From CALBPI01 sp045110335 (GTDB lineage Bacteria; Pseudomonadota; Gammaproteobacteria; Steroidobacterales; Woeseiaceae): a stretch of 64,000 nt of DNA. The stretch spans positions 124,001 to 188,000 of the forward strand of contig JBGCGB010000015.1 in assembly GCA_045110335.1 (NCBI GenBank), in the 5' to 3' direction. The notes beneath the pieces are model-generated. The model made no database searches and was not told the origin of the DNA. It saw only the letters and a list, made by a program, of their open reading frames with translations. The first letter of the stretch is position 1, and each line of letters starts with the position of its first letter. A program made the translations under genes and the position numbers. Shown piece by piece: positions 18,140 to 27,556 of the stretch.

Positions 18140-18298
18140 AACGACGGGCCGGTATCCGGACTCATGAGTGACGCTGAACGTCGGGGCGAATCGCCTTCCC
18201 ACACAGAGACTGTGCAGTGGCCAAGAGGATCGCCTGACTCATTTACCGTTGCGGGGGCAGTGACGGGATTGTTTGTTAACGCACCGTCTTCCCGTTTA
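18140..18298 (-). promoter_or_regulatory. Cobalamin riboswitch
   Basis: Read on the minus strand, the element has the B12-box core CTGCCCCCGCAACGG (18246-18260), an AAACGGGAAG start segment near 18297-18288, GGGAAGGCGA in the middle and GAGTCCGGATACCGGCC near its 3' end. These are the conserved blocks of AdoCbl-type riboswitches, in the right order. About 115 bases separate it from the btuB start, room for an expression platform that probably hides the ribosome site when cobalamin is bound. Confidence 0.93.
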
Positions 18299-18322
18299 AT
18301 GTGATCTTTGCCAGATCACATT
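18298..18322. repeat. Perfect 10-base inverted repeat at the 5' edge of the riboswitch
   Basis: AATGTGATCT-TTGCC-AGATCACATT. It lies immediately upstream of the riboswitch and overlaps its first bases, near where btuB transcription should begin. Its half sites resemble CRP halves, but the 11-base gap between TGTGA and TCACA is too long for CRP (6). It could be an operator or a stem in the leader. Confidence 0.6.
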
Positions 18323-18428
18323 CACCTGTCGAAGTCGTGGCAAACTTACGACATGCTCGATGGGCTTGCAACCGATTTCATGGCCGACGGCAAATCAGGC
18401 AAAGCGATGGACTGCTAAGCGGTTGTTT

Positions 18429-20195
18429 TCAAGTGCTGCCGAACTGGAGTTCTGCAAGATGCGCGTAGAGCGGATTGCTGGCAACCAGTTCATCATGCGC
18501 GCCGGTCGCAACCACTTTACCCTGATCGATCACGACCAATTTGTCTGCCTGTTTGACGGTGGCTAACCGATGCGCGATGACAATGGTTGTACGGTCGCGC
18601 ATGAGGTGATCCAATGCGGCCTGCACAACGCGTTCGCTTTCCGCGTCAAGCGAGCTAGTGGCCTCATCCAACAACAGAATCGGTGCGTCTTTGAGAATAG
18701 CTCTGGCGATTGCCATGCGTTGACGCTGGCCGCCGGACAAGCGGGTGCCGCGTTCACCGAGGAAGGTGTCATAGCCGTCCGGTAGTGTGGAAATGAATTC
18801 ATCGGCAGCCGCTGCCTTGGCAGCGTTGATCACATCCTTATCAGAGGCCGATGGTCGGCCGAACCGAATGTTCTCGACGGCGCTGGTGCCGAACAAAACA
18901 GTCTCCTGTGGCACCAGTCCGATCTGGCGTCTTAATGCTTCCGGATCGACGGTACTGATGTCCTGACCATCGATCAGAATGCGACCGGTCTGTGGATCAT
19001 AAAAACGTAGCAACAATTGCAGGCAGGTGCTTTTCCCGGCGCCGGACGGGCCCACAATAGCAACCGTTTGGCCGGGCTCGACGGTAAAACTGAGTTCATC
19101 AACGGCACGATCGCCGGGACGTGACGGGTAGTGAAAGCCCACTTGTTCAAATTCCACGCGACCGCTGCAACGTTGGGGTAAAGCTTGCGCCGGATTCGGT
19201 GTAGAAATCGCGGGTTCGGCATTGAGCAACTCCGCCAGTCGCTCCATGGCGCCGGCACCACGCTGGATCTCACCCCAGACTTCGCTCAGTCCGGCAGCGG
19301 AAGAACCGACCAAACCGGCATATAACAGGAATTGACCGAGCTCACCGCCTGTCATTGTGCCGTTGATGACGGCGCGGGCGCCTAGCCACAGCACAAATGT
19401 CAGTGCACCAAACACAAGGATGATGCCCATCGCCGAGATCAATGCACGAACTTTAGTGCGCGCGATGCCGGCATCGAAACTATCGGTGACGGCTTCGTCA
19501 AAGCGCTCCGCTTGCAGCTGCTCCATCGTGAAAGCCTGAACGGTTTGCATGGCGTTTAGTGTTTCGCCGGCAAGACCGCTGGTATCGGCAATTCGATCTT
19601 GCGCGGTACGTGACAGTTTTCTGATGCGACGGCCGACGGCAATCAACGGCACCACGACCACAGGAATCGTCAGCACGATGTATCCGGCAAGCGTAACGTT
19701 CGTGACCAGCAGCATGATCAATGCGCCGGTGAAGCTGATAATTGTGCGCAACGCAATTGACAGACTGACACCCGAGATACTTTGAACAAGCGTTGTATCC
19801 GTCGTGATGCGCGACAGTACTTCACCCGTTCGCGTAACTTCGAAGAAGGTGGGATCCATGCGGATGACGTTTCGATAGACCCGGCTGCGAATGTCGGCGA
19901 CGACCCGTTCACCCAGCCAGGTAACGAGATAAAAACGCATGGCGGCGAAAGCACCAAACACGAGGGCGACAATCAGAAAACCACCAAAGTAGCGATTGAT
20001 GGTATCGAGGCTGCCGGCGTTAAAGCCGTTATCGATAAGGTTCTTGAAAGCGATCGGCAGGGTCAACATCGCGACCGCCGCAATCATCAACGCAAACATA
20101 GCGAAGAACAGTGTCAGCTTGTAAGGCCGGATGAACGGCCACAATGTGGCGAGCGGTTTCAATGACCGCGCTTTCGGGCGTTCCTCATTTACCAT
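18429..20195 (-). CDS. ABC transporter, fused membrane and ATPase domains (MsbA/exporter type)
   Basis: A half-transporter of 588 residues. A six-helix exporter membrane domain (about residues 20-310) is joined to an ATPase with Walker A GPSGAGKST, Q-loop VPQETVLF, signature LSGGQRQR, Walker B ILLLDEATSSLD and H-loop AHRLATV. It should work as a homodimer exporting a lipid or hydrophobic substrate. The best match is the ABCB-type group found in many alpha- and gammaproteobacteria, distinct from true MsbA. The AbgT transporter gene ends 15 bases upstream on the same strand. Confidence 0.92.
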   Translation of the reverse strand: MVNEERPKARSLKPLATLWPFIRPYKLTLFFAMFALMIAAVAMLTLPIAFKNLIDNGFNAGSLDTINRYFGGFLIVALVFGAFAAMRFYLVTWLGERVVADIRSRVYRNVIRMDPTFFEVTRTGEVLSRITTDTTLVQSISGVSLSIALRTIISFTGALIMLLVTNVTLAGYIVLTIPVVVVPLIAVGRRIRKLSRTAQDRIADTSGLAGETLNAMQTVQAFTMEQLQAERFDEAVTDSFDAGIARTKVRALISAMGIILVFGALTFVLWLGARAVINGTMTGGELGQFLLYAGLVGSSAAGLSEVWGEIQRGAGAMERLAELLNAEPAISTPNPAQALPQRCSGRVEFEQVGFHYPSRPGDRAVDELSFTVEPGQTVAIVGPSGAGKSTCLQLLLRFYDPQTGRILIDGQDISTVDPEALRRQIGLVPQETVLFGTSAVENIRFGRPSASDKDVINAAKAAAADEFISTLPDGYDTFLGERGTRLSGGQRQRMAIARAILKDAPILLLDEATSSLDAESERVVQAALDHLMRDRTTIVIAHRLATVKQADKLVVIDQGKVVATGAHDELVASNPLYAHLAELQFGST

Positions 20196-20210
20196 ATTAG
20201 TGATATCTGC

Positions 20211-21785
20211 CTAGCCGGTCGGAAGCACATATTCGACACTGGTGCCCGGACCCAGCGGCAAGCCGAGTGCGATCCAGGTCATCGTCATGATCAAACCGGA
20301 GATCATGAGCCAGATGGAGTAAGGAATCATTGTCGCTGTCAGACTGCCCAATCCGAAGTCTTTTTGCCAACGTTGGCAGAACGTCAGAATCAACGGGAAG
20401 TAAACCATCAAAGGTGTGATGATATTGCTAGCGCTATCGCCCACCCGGTAGGCTGCCGTAGTCATCTCGGGACTAACATTCAACAGCATCATCATCGGCA
20501 CCATGACCGGTGCGAGCAAAGCCCACTTGGCACTTGCCGAACCGACAAAGAGATTGATGACGCCGGTGAAAAGCACCAGCAAGCCCAATAGGACGGGCAT
20601 GGGAAGGTTGGCGCCACTCAAAGCGCCAGCGCCCTTGATGGCGAAGATCAAGCCGAGTTCCGACCAATTGAACATCGCGACAAAGTGAGCGGCTGCGAAG
20701 GCAAGCACCATGTAATACGCAAGGTCGGCCATCGAGTCGGTCATCATCTTGACGACATCACGATGATCCTTAACGGTGCCGGTGGCGCGTCCATACATCC
20801 AACCACAGACCACAAATAGCACAAAAAAGCCGGCAACCAGTGAACGGTAGAACGGTCTGAGCCGCGCCTCCGGTTTCGCCGCCTCGTCGATCAAAGGCGT
20901 GCCTGGTCCGATCGTGAAAAAGATCCAAAGCCCTGTCACGAGCAGTGCGCCGATACCAGCGAGCTTTAGGCCACGACTTTCTTCCGTGGTGAGCGGTTTG
21001 TCGCCGTCTTGGGTGACTGCAGCGAGTTCGCCTTCCGCCTGAAAGCCGCCTAAACGGGGTTCAATGATGCGGTCGGTTACAAACCAGATCACGGGTAAGA
21101 AAACAAAGGTCATGGCGGCAATGAAATACCAGTTGCCTGCGATGTTGGCATCCCATGTCGGAACCAGGCTTTCGGCAGCGGCTTCGGTGATGCCAAACAA
21201 CAGCGCATCCAATTGTCCAGGCAATAAGTTTGCGGAGAAGCCACCTGATACGCCAGCAAACGCAGCTGCAATACCGGCTACCGGATGACGGCCAGCCGCG
21301 GCATACAGGACACCAGCGAGTGGAATCAGTACGACATAGGCGGCATCGGCGGCCAGATTTCCGATCATGGCGACGAGCGCGACCATTGGCGTTAGCAAGA
21401 ACACCGGCGCATTTCGAACAGCACCGCGCATCGCGGTTGCAAACAAACCAGAGCGCTCGGCGATGCCCGCGCCCAGCATGACCACCAATACATACCCCAA
21501 CGGATGGAAGTGCGTAAACGTTTTGGGCATATCAACCCAGAGTCGTTGGATATTGTCAGGACTGAGCAGGCTTTGTGCAGCGATGACAATCGGGTTTCCG
21601 CTGGCATCCACTTTGGTCGGGTGCGGTGCCGAGACGTCTAGCATCGCGGCTAGAATGCTGATACCAACCAAAACGGAGATCAACCAGAAGAAAATGAACA
21701 CAGGATCCGGAAGTCGGTTTCCGGTGCGTTCAACCCAAGCGAGCATTCCTTTTCTCGGTACTGCCGATTCTGCTTGACTCATCAT
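20211..21785 (-). CDS. AbgT-family transporter
   Basis: An inner-membrane transporter of 524 residues beginning with a polar segment and then VFIFFWLISVLVGISILAA. Motifs such as AGIAERSGLFATAMRGAVRNAP, GNLAADAAYVVLIPLAG and GGFSANLLPGQLDALLFGI are those of AbgT (p-aminobenzoyl-glutamate) proteins. Some family members instead export sulfonamides, so direction and substrate are uncertain. Two adjacent ATG codons start it. It is probably co-transcribed with the ABC exporter after it. Confidence 0.9.
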   Translation of the reverse strand: MMSQAESAVPRKGMLAWVERTGNRLPDPVFIFFWLISVLVGISILAAMLDVSAPHPTKVDASGNPIVIAAQSLLSPDNIQRLWVDMPKTFTHFHPLGYVLVVMLGAGIAERSGLFATAMRGAVRNAPVFLLTPMVALVAMIGNLAADAAYVVLIPLAGVLYAAAGRHPVAGIAAAFAGVSGGFSANLLPGQLDALLFGITEAAAESLVPTWDANIAGNWYFIAAMTFVFLPVIWFVTDRIIEPRLGGFQAEGELAAVTQDGDKPLTTEESRGLKLAGIGALLVTGLWIFFTIGPGTPLIDEAAKPEARLRPFYRSLVAGFFVLFVVCGWMYGRATGTVKDHRDVVKMMTDSMADLAYYMVLAFAAAHFVAMFNWSELGLIFAIKGAGALSGANLPMPVLLGLLVLFTGVINLFVGSASAKWALLAPVMVPMMMLLNVSPEMTTAAYRVGDSASNIITPLMVYFPLILTFCQRWQKDFGLGSLTATMIPYSIWLMISGLIMTMTWIALGLPLGPGTSVEYVLPTG

Positions 21786-21849
21786 TGTGCCCTGCGTGTT
21801 ACCAACCCCAAAGAGTAAGCCACGGCGGCGTTGAATGCTATGTCAGATG

Positions 21850-23694
21850 TTAACTGGCAGCTGCCTTCTGAGGAGCCTCTTCTGCTGCGGCTTCAGCAAG
21901 CTGCGCCTCAATTTCCCTAGTACGCACCTCTGTCCATGAAGAGATCGCTGTGCAGAAAGTACTCTGGGCGACATTGATTTCGAAGATGGGCGCAAATTGC
22001 GTCAGTTTTTCGAATGCAGCGGCAAACAACTTACAAAGGTAATCACCATCGAGCTGAATCGTTTGCTGATAGTGCAGCGCGATGCGATCGAGTTCTTCGG
22101 TGACATCTTCGGGCGCTTCCGATACAAAGGCATCGCAGAGCTCGTTCGTAAAGATGGAAAGGTTACGGATTTTTTCATGATCATTGACCGGCGGCGCGGC
22201 GCTTTTGTCCGGCGTACCGCTGATGGTGTCGATGATAATTTCTGGCAATGCCCAAATCTTGGCGACGCTGCCGCCGAGCTCGGCGTAGTTGACGCCGAGA
22301 ATCGTATTACAGGCATTGTTTTTGTCGAGTCCTTCATTGTTTCGCAGCGCCTCGATATCTTCATGTTCCTCGGGGAAGTAGTAGATCGTGAGGTTTTCGC
22401 CTAGGTTCTGACACATACCGGCGATGAACGCTTCCTCGGCAGTGCGAATCTTTTCTCTTCGCGCCAAATGCCGCGCCAGTAAGCCGGCGAAGAAGGACTT
22501 CGTCATCGAGTCCTTCAGCACGGTTGAGTCGCTTTTCATGTTGCCGAACATGATCAAACTTGAGCTGATCATCCGAATTTGCTGCACGCCCATCAAGACA
22601 ACAGCTTGTGAGATGTTGGTGACTTCGGTCGCCCGCGTGCCGTAGAACGAAGAGTTCGCCATCTTCAACAGTTTACTGGTCAGCGACATATCGCGAAGAA
22701 TCACGTTAGCGAGTTTGTCAGCCGGTGCAACATTGTCATCGCCTGTGAGTCGATTGATTTCGGTCAGCGTGCTCGAGATGGCCGGGAAATCCTTCTTACG
22801 CTGCATCCGGCGAACCAAAAAGTCGACTGTGCTGTGGCTGCCATGATTGGCTCGTAAGATGTCGGTCAGCCCTGCGGCGGTTATCAAAATCTTGAAAGCT
22901 TCGTACATGACGCCCGCATCGGCGTAGCGCTCTTGCGGGTCTGCAACGAATGCACCCCTGAAGAATTTCTTAAGCGTATCGCTGTGCGGCAATTCGTCTA
23001 GCGGTGCCATATCAATATCTACATTAACGATCTTTCTTTGCATCTCTTCGACGTTCGAACCAACAATGGCGCGTCGGCCGGTAATCATTTCGTAGAATGT
23101 TGAAGCCAGAGCAAATACGTCGGTGAACGGACCTAGTTGCTGCCGCAGGAAGTGCTCGGGTGCCATGTAACGTAATGTTCCGGTTGCCATACTCAGGTCC
23201 ACGCGGCGAAAGTTAACAAACTGCGATAAACCGAAATCCATTACCTGTGGCTTGCCGTCGGCATCGAGCATGATGTTTCTCGGGCTGAGGTCGAGATGCA
23301 GTACACCAGCGTCATGCGCGGCTTTCATTGCGTCGAGGATAACGGCGAACAAGGGTACGGCTTCTTCAAGGCCATAGCGTTTGCGCTGTCCGATTTCCAC
23401 CGCGAGTGTTCTACCGTCGACATAGCCGAATACCAGGTACGGACCGAGTTCTGCATCGCCGATATCGTGGATAGGAATAATGTTGGGATGCTTTACTTTG
23501 CTTGCGACGAGCGCTTCCAAGGGCGTGCCGTTGTCACCTTTCAGGTTAAATTCTGCTTTGTTAGAAACAAGAATCTTGATGGCAATGTCGCGCTGCAGTT
23601 TGGGGTCGAACCCCAGGTAGACGCGGCCTTGCGATCCGCGGCCCAGCGTCTTGACGATCTGGTAGCGCCCCATTTGTTGGTGATTTGTTTCCAC
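21850..23694 (-). CDS. Serine/threonine protein kinase fused to an HDOD domain
   Basis: A 614-residue signalling protein. Residues about 8-265 are a eukaryotic-like kinase: Gly loop LGRGSQGRVYLG, ATP-binding Lys in AIKIL, HLDLSPRN in the catalytic loop, DFG in VMDFGLSQF, and GTLRYMAPEH in the activation segment. The catalytic Asp and Asn remain, but the usual Lys in HRDLKPEN is Ser, which may lower or change activity. Residues about 290-500 are an HDOD domain (LTSKLLKMANSSFYG, ISQAVVLMGVQQIRMI), which binds partners without the HD phosphodiesterase metal set. The start is GTG at 23694; ATG eight codons in (23673) is possible. Confidence 0.88.
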   Translation of the reverse strand: METNHQQMGRYQIVKTLGRGSQGRVYLGFDPKLQRDIAIKILVSNKAEFNLKGDNGTPLEALVASKVKHPNIIPIHDIGDAELGPYLVFGYVDGRTLAVEIGQRKRYGLEEAVPLFAVILDAMKAAHDAGVLHLDLSPRNIMLDADGKPQVMDFGLSQFVNFRRVDLSMATGTLRYMAPEHFLRQQLGPFTDVFALASTFYEMITGRRAIVGSNVEEMQRKIVNVDIDMAPLDELPHSDTLKKFFRGAFVADPQERYADAGVMYEAFKILITAAGLTDILRANHGSHSTVDFLVRRMQRKKDFPAISSTLTEINRLTGDDNVAPADKLANVILRDMSLTSKLLKMANSSFYGTRATEVTNISQAVVLMGVQQIRMISSSLIMFGNMKSDSTVLKDSMTKSFFAGLLARHLARREKIRTAEEAFIAGMCQNLGENLTIYYFPEEHEDIEALRNNEGLDKNNACNTILGVNYAELGGSVAKIWALPEIIIDTISGTPDKSAAPPVNDHEKIRNLSIFTNELCDAFVSEAPEDVTEELDRIALHYQQTIQLDGDYLCKLFAAAFEKLTQFAPIFEINVAQSTFCTAISSWTEVRTREIEAQLAEAAAEEAPQKAAAS

Positions 23695-23757
23695 TTGCCT
23701 ATTCCCCAGCGTCGCGATCTGTTCACGGTTTGTTAAAATCGATTTCTCGCTAGCGTC

Positions 23758-24351
23758 TTGGTCTGGATTTTCTTTAGCGTAAGAACGGGTCAGAAAGGCA
23801 TTTCAATCAATATCGATAAGCCCAAAAAAAGCCTCTTAGATGCAGGATTTCCGCCGATCGTCGGCAAAAAACCGAAGTTCTTGGTCTTGGGGTCAATGCC
23901 GGGACGCGCCTCTTTGGAAGCCACCAGGTACTACGCGCATCCTCGTAATGCGTTCTGGCCGATTCTGTCGGAATGGCTTGGGCTGCCGCTGACGATTTCT
24001 TACGACGCGCGCGTCCACGCTGTGCAACAAGCGCCTATCGTGGTTTGGGATGTGATCGCGGCTGCAGAACGTCCAGGTAGCCTTGATGCGGATATTCGCC
24101 GAGCATCTATGCAGATCAATGATTTCTCGGGCCTGCTGGCGCGGCATGAGCTGCTGCGAACGGTTTTGTTAAACGGCGGCACTGCGGATCAGTTATTCAG
24201 AAAGCATGTCTTGCCAGTCTTGGGTGATTCCCATGATGATCTGAAATTGCTGCGTATGCCGTCGACCAGTCCGGCATATGCGGCCATGCCGTTCGAGCAG
24301 AAACGAACACGATGGCTCGCCGCGTTAGGCGCCGCCAAGCGCAGCAATTAG
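23758..24351 (+). CDS. DNA-deoxyinosine glycosylase (UDG superfamily)
   Basis: Base-excision repair enzyme that should remove hypoxanthine (deaminated adenine) from DNA. The pattern LVLGSMPGRASLEATRYYAHPRNAFWPI is characteristic of this UDG branch, and a second conserved block (MPSTSPAYA) is present near the C terminus. The domain begins about 20 residues into the reading frame; the TTG at 23758 is the only long upstream start, so the true start is uncertain. It is divergent from the kinase-HDOD gene with about 60 bases between starts. Confidence 0.82.
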   Translation: MVWIFFSVRTGQKGISINIDKPKKSLLDAGFPPIVGKKPKFLVLGSMPGRASLEATRYYAHPRNAFWPILSEWLGLPLTISYDARVHAVQQAPIVVWDVIAAAERPGSLDADIRRASMQINDFSGLLARHELLRTVLLNGGTADQLFRKHVLPVLGDSHDDLKLLRMPSTSPAYAAMPFEQKRTRWLAALGAAKRSN

Positions 24352-24618
24352 GCGGCGTCATACTTTATCTATCTAAACTAGATTGTTTTAGATTTCAGGT
24401 TGGTAGTTCTTTTTTTAACTAATGATTTCAGTTACTTATTTATAAGTTTAGTTTCTTGGTGGTCAGTATTGCTGAGCTAAGGTTAGGCCGGACTGCAGCA
24501 TTTTAACTGAAACGCAGCATTTTCGAGGGGCTTGCATCCAGGCCGGGTATGCTGGCCTTGTGCTTGCGCGTATAGTGCGTCCCCTACGAATGTTCAAGAA
24601 ATAACGGCGAGGCTTCTG
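24352..24618. other. AT-rich intergenic region
   Basis: AT-rich bases about 24360-24460 contain a 7-base inverted repeat (ATCTAAA at 24371-24377, TTTAGAT at 24387-24393) followed by a T-rich run near 24409-24417, which could be a weak terminator for the glycosylase gene. An opposite-strand reading frame crosses it but shows no protein-like features. Confidence 0.35.
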
Positions 24619-24996
24619 ATGATCGGATACGTAACACTGGGTTCGAATGACATTCCGCGTGGCGCGGCTTTTTATGATGAGCTTCTGGGCTTGTTTGGCG
24701 CGAAACGTTTTATGGAAATGGACAGTTATGTGGCGTGGGGAAGCGATCCCGCCAAACCCATGCTGAGCATTATTAAGCCTCATGATGGTGCCGAGGCGAC
24801 GGTCGGTAACGGCACAATGGTGGCGTTGCTGATGGACAACACGGATCTCGTTGATACGGCTCACGCGAAGGTGCTGGCTTTGGGCGGCGTCGATGAGGGT
24901 CCGGTCGGACCCCGTGGCGAAGGCGGCTTCTATGCGGGCTATTGTCGTGACCTGGATGGTAATAAACTTTGTTTTTATCACGTGCGGCAAAGCTGA
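24619..24996 (+). CDS. VOC-family (glyoxalase-like) protein
   Basis: A 125-residue protein with one VOC domain: MIGYVTLGSNDIPRGAAFYDELLG at the start and GEGGFYAGYCRDLDGNKLCFY at the end, the repeated beta-alpha-beta pattern of this superfamily. The ATG at 24619 begins the domain exactly. The closing DLDGNKL motif with a terminal acidic or Asn site suggests a metal-binding lactoylglutathione-lyase-like or dioxygenase fold, but the substrate is unknown. BioY follows 18 bases downstream. Confidence 0.85.
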   Translation: MIGYVTLGSNDIPRGAAFYDELLGLFGAKRFMEMDSYVAWGSDPAKPMLSIIKPHDGAEATVGNGTMVALLMDNTDLVDTAHAKVLALGGVDEGPVGPRGEGGFYAGYCRDLDGNKLCFYHVRQS

Positions 24997-25014
24997 TCCG
25001 GCGCGGGAACTGAG

Positions 25015-25542
25015 TTGACCAGAAAACATTGGTTAGGGGCGTTGGCGTTTGCCGTGCTGATCGCGGTGAGCGCTCGGTTTACGCTGGCGTTACCGGGCAG
25101 TGCAGTGCCCCAGACTTTGCAGACAATCGCGGTGTTGTTATGCGGCGCGTTTTTGGGCTTCAACGCTGCGAGTCTCGCGGTAGTGGTTTATCTACTAGCT
25201 GGTTTTGTTGGGTTGCCAGTGTTCGCCGATGGCAGCAGTGGCGCTCGTGTCCTGTTTGGTCCGAGCGGGGGCTATTTGCTGGCGTTCTGGTTCTGTGCGG
25301 CCTTGCTTGGGCTTGCTGCTGATAAACGTTGGTTGCGAGTTCACTTTTGGAAGCTTTGCTTGTGGATGCTCGCCGGGCACGCGGTTATCTTGGTGGTTGG
25401 CGCGGGTTTATTGAGCATTTCAGTTGGTTTGCCGGCTGCGTGGTTTAATGGATTCGAGCCTTACTTGTTGGGCGCAGTCGTCAAATCGGTGATCGCGGCG
25501 GCAGTCGTCTGGACAAGCAGGGTGATGTTGCAGCGTCGATAA
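25015..25542 (+). CDS. bioY: Biotin transporter substrate-binding membrane protein
   Basis: The S component of the ECF biotin transporter, 175 residues with about six helices. It shows the BioY patterns AVPQTLQTIAVLLCGAFLGF, VYLLAGFVGLPVFADGSSG and LFGPSGGYLLAFW. No bioM or bioN is nearby; solitary BioY can work alone or with a shared ATPase. The start is TTG at 25015. No BirA-type operator was identified. Confidence 0.9.
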   Translation: MTRKHWLGALAFAVLIAVSARFTLALPGSAVPQTLQTIAVLLCGAFLGFNAASLAVVVYLLAGFVGLPVFADGSSGARVLFGPSGGYLLAFWFCAALLGLAADKRWLRVHFWKLCLWMLAGHAVILVVGAGLLSISVGLPAAWFNGFEPYLLGAVVKSVIAAAVVWTSRVMLQRR

Positions 25543-25559
25543 CGTACTTGGAGTTAGTG

Positions 25560-25988
25560 ATGGCAAAAGCAAAGAACAAGACGGTAGAAACCAAGGCTTC
25601 GGTTGAAGATTACTTGTCCTCGATCAAGGACCCCGACCGACAACGCCAGGCCCGAGCACTGGATGAACTGCTGCAGTCCGTCACGAATCGTGAGCCCAAG
25701 ATGTGGGGCAAGACGATTGTTGGCTATGGACGCTATGAGTACCGCTACGATAGTGGCCGCGAAGGCGACTCGCCGTTGGTCGGTTTTTCTTCACGAGCGC
25801 AAAACCTGACGATCTATGTGATGCCCGGTTTCGAGGACTTTGAAGAAGACCTTGGCAAGCTGGGTTCGCATAAGCTCGGCAAGTCCTGCCTGTATTTGAA
25901 GGACTATGATGCGGTAGATCACAAGGTGCTAAAACGGCTCATGAAGAAGTCCGTAGTGATCATGCGCAAGCGCTACGTTTGCGACTAG
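25560..25988 (+). CDS. DUF1801 family protein
   Basis: A soluble 142-residue protein with the DUF1801 pattern: VEDYLSSIKDPDRQRQARALDELL at the start, PKMWGKTIVGYGRYEY, SSRAQNLTIYVMPGFEDFEEDL and CLYLKDYDAVD. The fold is YdhG/YjbR-like; its biochemical role is unknown. GGAG six bases upstream supports ATG at 25560 over the TTG at 25548. It follows BioY by 17 bases. Confidence 0.88.
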   Translation: MAKAKNKTVETKASVEDYLSSIKDPDRQRQARALDELLQSVTNREPKMWGKTIVGYGRYEYRYDSGREGDSPLVGFSSRAQNLTIYVMPGFEDFEEDLGKLGSHKLGKSCLYLKDYDAVDHKVLKRLMKKSVVIMRKRYVCD

Positions 25989-26005
25989 CGTCGCGACATC
26001 GGGGC

Positions 26006-27331
26006 CTACTTGCTTGACGGTTCCTGGTGAGCGCCAAGCCAGTTCGTGACCCAATAGAACACCAAGCCCACGGCAATGACGCCGAGTCCAAGTAATCCAG
26101 CTTCCCGTTTATCAGCCAAAACAAACCACAGCGTCCAGCCGGTCAGGCCGAGAAAGATGATTGGCGTGACCGGGTAGCCCCAAGCCCTAAACGGCCGTTC
26201 GAGATCGGGTTGTCGCCAACGCAGTACGAACACACCTGCAACGGCTGCGAATGTATTTAGCGCGAGCGTAAAGCCGGAAAACAGCAGGATGAACTCGAAC
26301 GGAGATGTCAGTATGAAGGTGACCGTGATGGCACCTTGCAGATAGATGGCGACGGCTGGCACATCATAGCGATTGGTTTGCGCGAGCCAGGCAAAGAACC
26401 GATGATCCTGACCAATGGCCTGGTAAACGCGTGGGCCGGCGATAATCATCGCGCTGACCGTTGATATCAGCAGCGCCGCCAGCACGGCGCCCATGATTTT
26501 CGCACCGACCCCCCCAAAGGCGCTTTCCGCCGCGACGTAGCCGATCTCTACTTTGCCAACCATAGCGTCGATCGGTGCGACATATAGGAATACATAGTTG
26601 AGTGCCAAATAGAGTGCGATCACCAATAATGTTCCGGCACCGAGCACGACCGGCAGATTCTGCTGAGGATTCTCTAGCTCGGCAGACAGATAAGTCGCGA
26701 CGTTCCAGCCGGTGTAGGCGTAACTCACGTAAATCAGCGAAACCGCAAACGCGCCGCTCGTCATCAAGCCGAGATCGCCGGTCTTTGGCTGGAATCCAAC
26801 GGCCTGTGGGGTCTCGACCAAGGCAAAAGCCAACACACAGAAGACCACAATCAACGCGATCTTCAACGCCGTGAAGGCGATCTGGACATTCCCGCTGGCA
26901 CTGCGGTTGGTGGCATGAACCAAGGTTAGGACGACCACCAAAGCAACCGCGGCGGGTGTTTGCGGCAAAGCCGGGAAGGCCGAACCTAGATACGCGGCGA
27001 ACGTAATGGCTGCGAGCGCTGTCGGCCCCGCAAAACCGACCGTAGCCGATACCCAGCCAGACACAAATCCGGCCGCCGGGTGATAGATCTGCCCCAAAAA
27101 GTTGTACTCGCCACCGGAGCGCGGCAGCGCAGCACCCAACTCGGCATAGCTCATCGCGCCACAGAATGCGATCACGCCACCAATCGCCCACAACATCATC
27201 AAGACGAATCCTGACTGAATATCCGCCAGCTGATAGCCCAGGCTAGTGAAGACACCGGTGCCCACCATGTTGGCAATCACAATTGAAGCGGCCGCCCGAG
27301 GGCGGAATAACTGGGTCTTTTTCTGGGTCAT
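26006..27331 (-). CDS. APC-superfamily amino-acid permease
   Basis: A 12-helix secondary transporter, about 441 residues. The first helix has IVIANMVGTGVFTSLG (the APC substrate-binding GxGxF motif), and YAELGAALPRSGGEYNFLG is the second family signature. It belongs to the large LAT/APA group, so it carries an amino acid by exchange or proton symport; the substrate cannot be read. ATG at 27331 begins a normal N terminus, while the longer frame to 27415 adds 28 poorly conserved residues. Confidence 0.88.
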   Translation of the reverse strand: MTQKKTQLFRPRAAASIVIANMVGTGVFTSLGYQLADIQSGFVLMMLWAIGGVIAFCGAMSYAELGAALPRSGGEYNFLGQIYHPAAGFVSGWVSATVGFAGPTALAAITFAAYLGSAFPALPQTPAAVALVVVLTLVHATNRSASGNVQIAFTALKIALIVVFCVLAFALVETPQAVGFQPKTGDLGLMTSGAFAVSLIYVSYAYTGWNVATYLSAELENPQQNLPVVLGAGTLLVIALYLALNYVFLYVAPIDAMVGKVEIGYVAAESAFGGVGAKIMGAVLAALLISTVSAMIIAGPRVYQAIGQDHRFFAWLAQTNRYDVPAVAIYLQGAITVTFILTSPFEFILLFSGFTLALNTFAAVAGVFVLRWRQPDLERPFRAWGYPVTPIIFLGLTGWTLWFVLADKREAGLLGLGVIAVGLVFYWVTNWLGAHQEPSSK

Positions 27332-27556
27332 GATACTGAAGCGGTGGTGTGGTGCCGTTGTTGCTCGCGACACGCAGAATGGGCGCGCGGAACGCTTTTT
27401 TTGGCACTGTAGCATGACTGTCTGGTCAAAAGGTCACGTGTTCTAACGCACTCCTGGGCTGGTGCTACCGGGCCAAATACCCGATTTGTGATTCAGTTCA
27501 TGCAGCATTCAGCCAATGCATCGTAGGGTCTGTCCATAAGCCGGGAGGAAAAGGCA

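Noticed and set aside
18298..18322. CRP (cAMP receptor protein) binding site
   Set aside because: TGTGA and TCACA halves are present but separated by 11 bases, whereas CRP needs 6.
24463..25029. Minus-strand reading frame of 188 residues
   Set aside because: It is antisense to the VOC gene, has no recognisable protein features and is rich in Arg/His as expected for a shadow frame.
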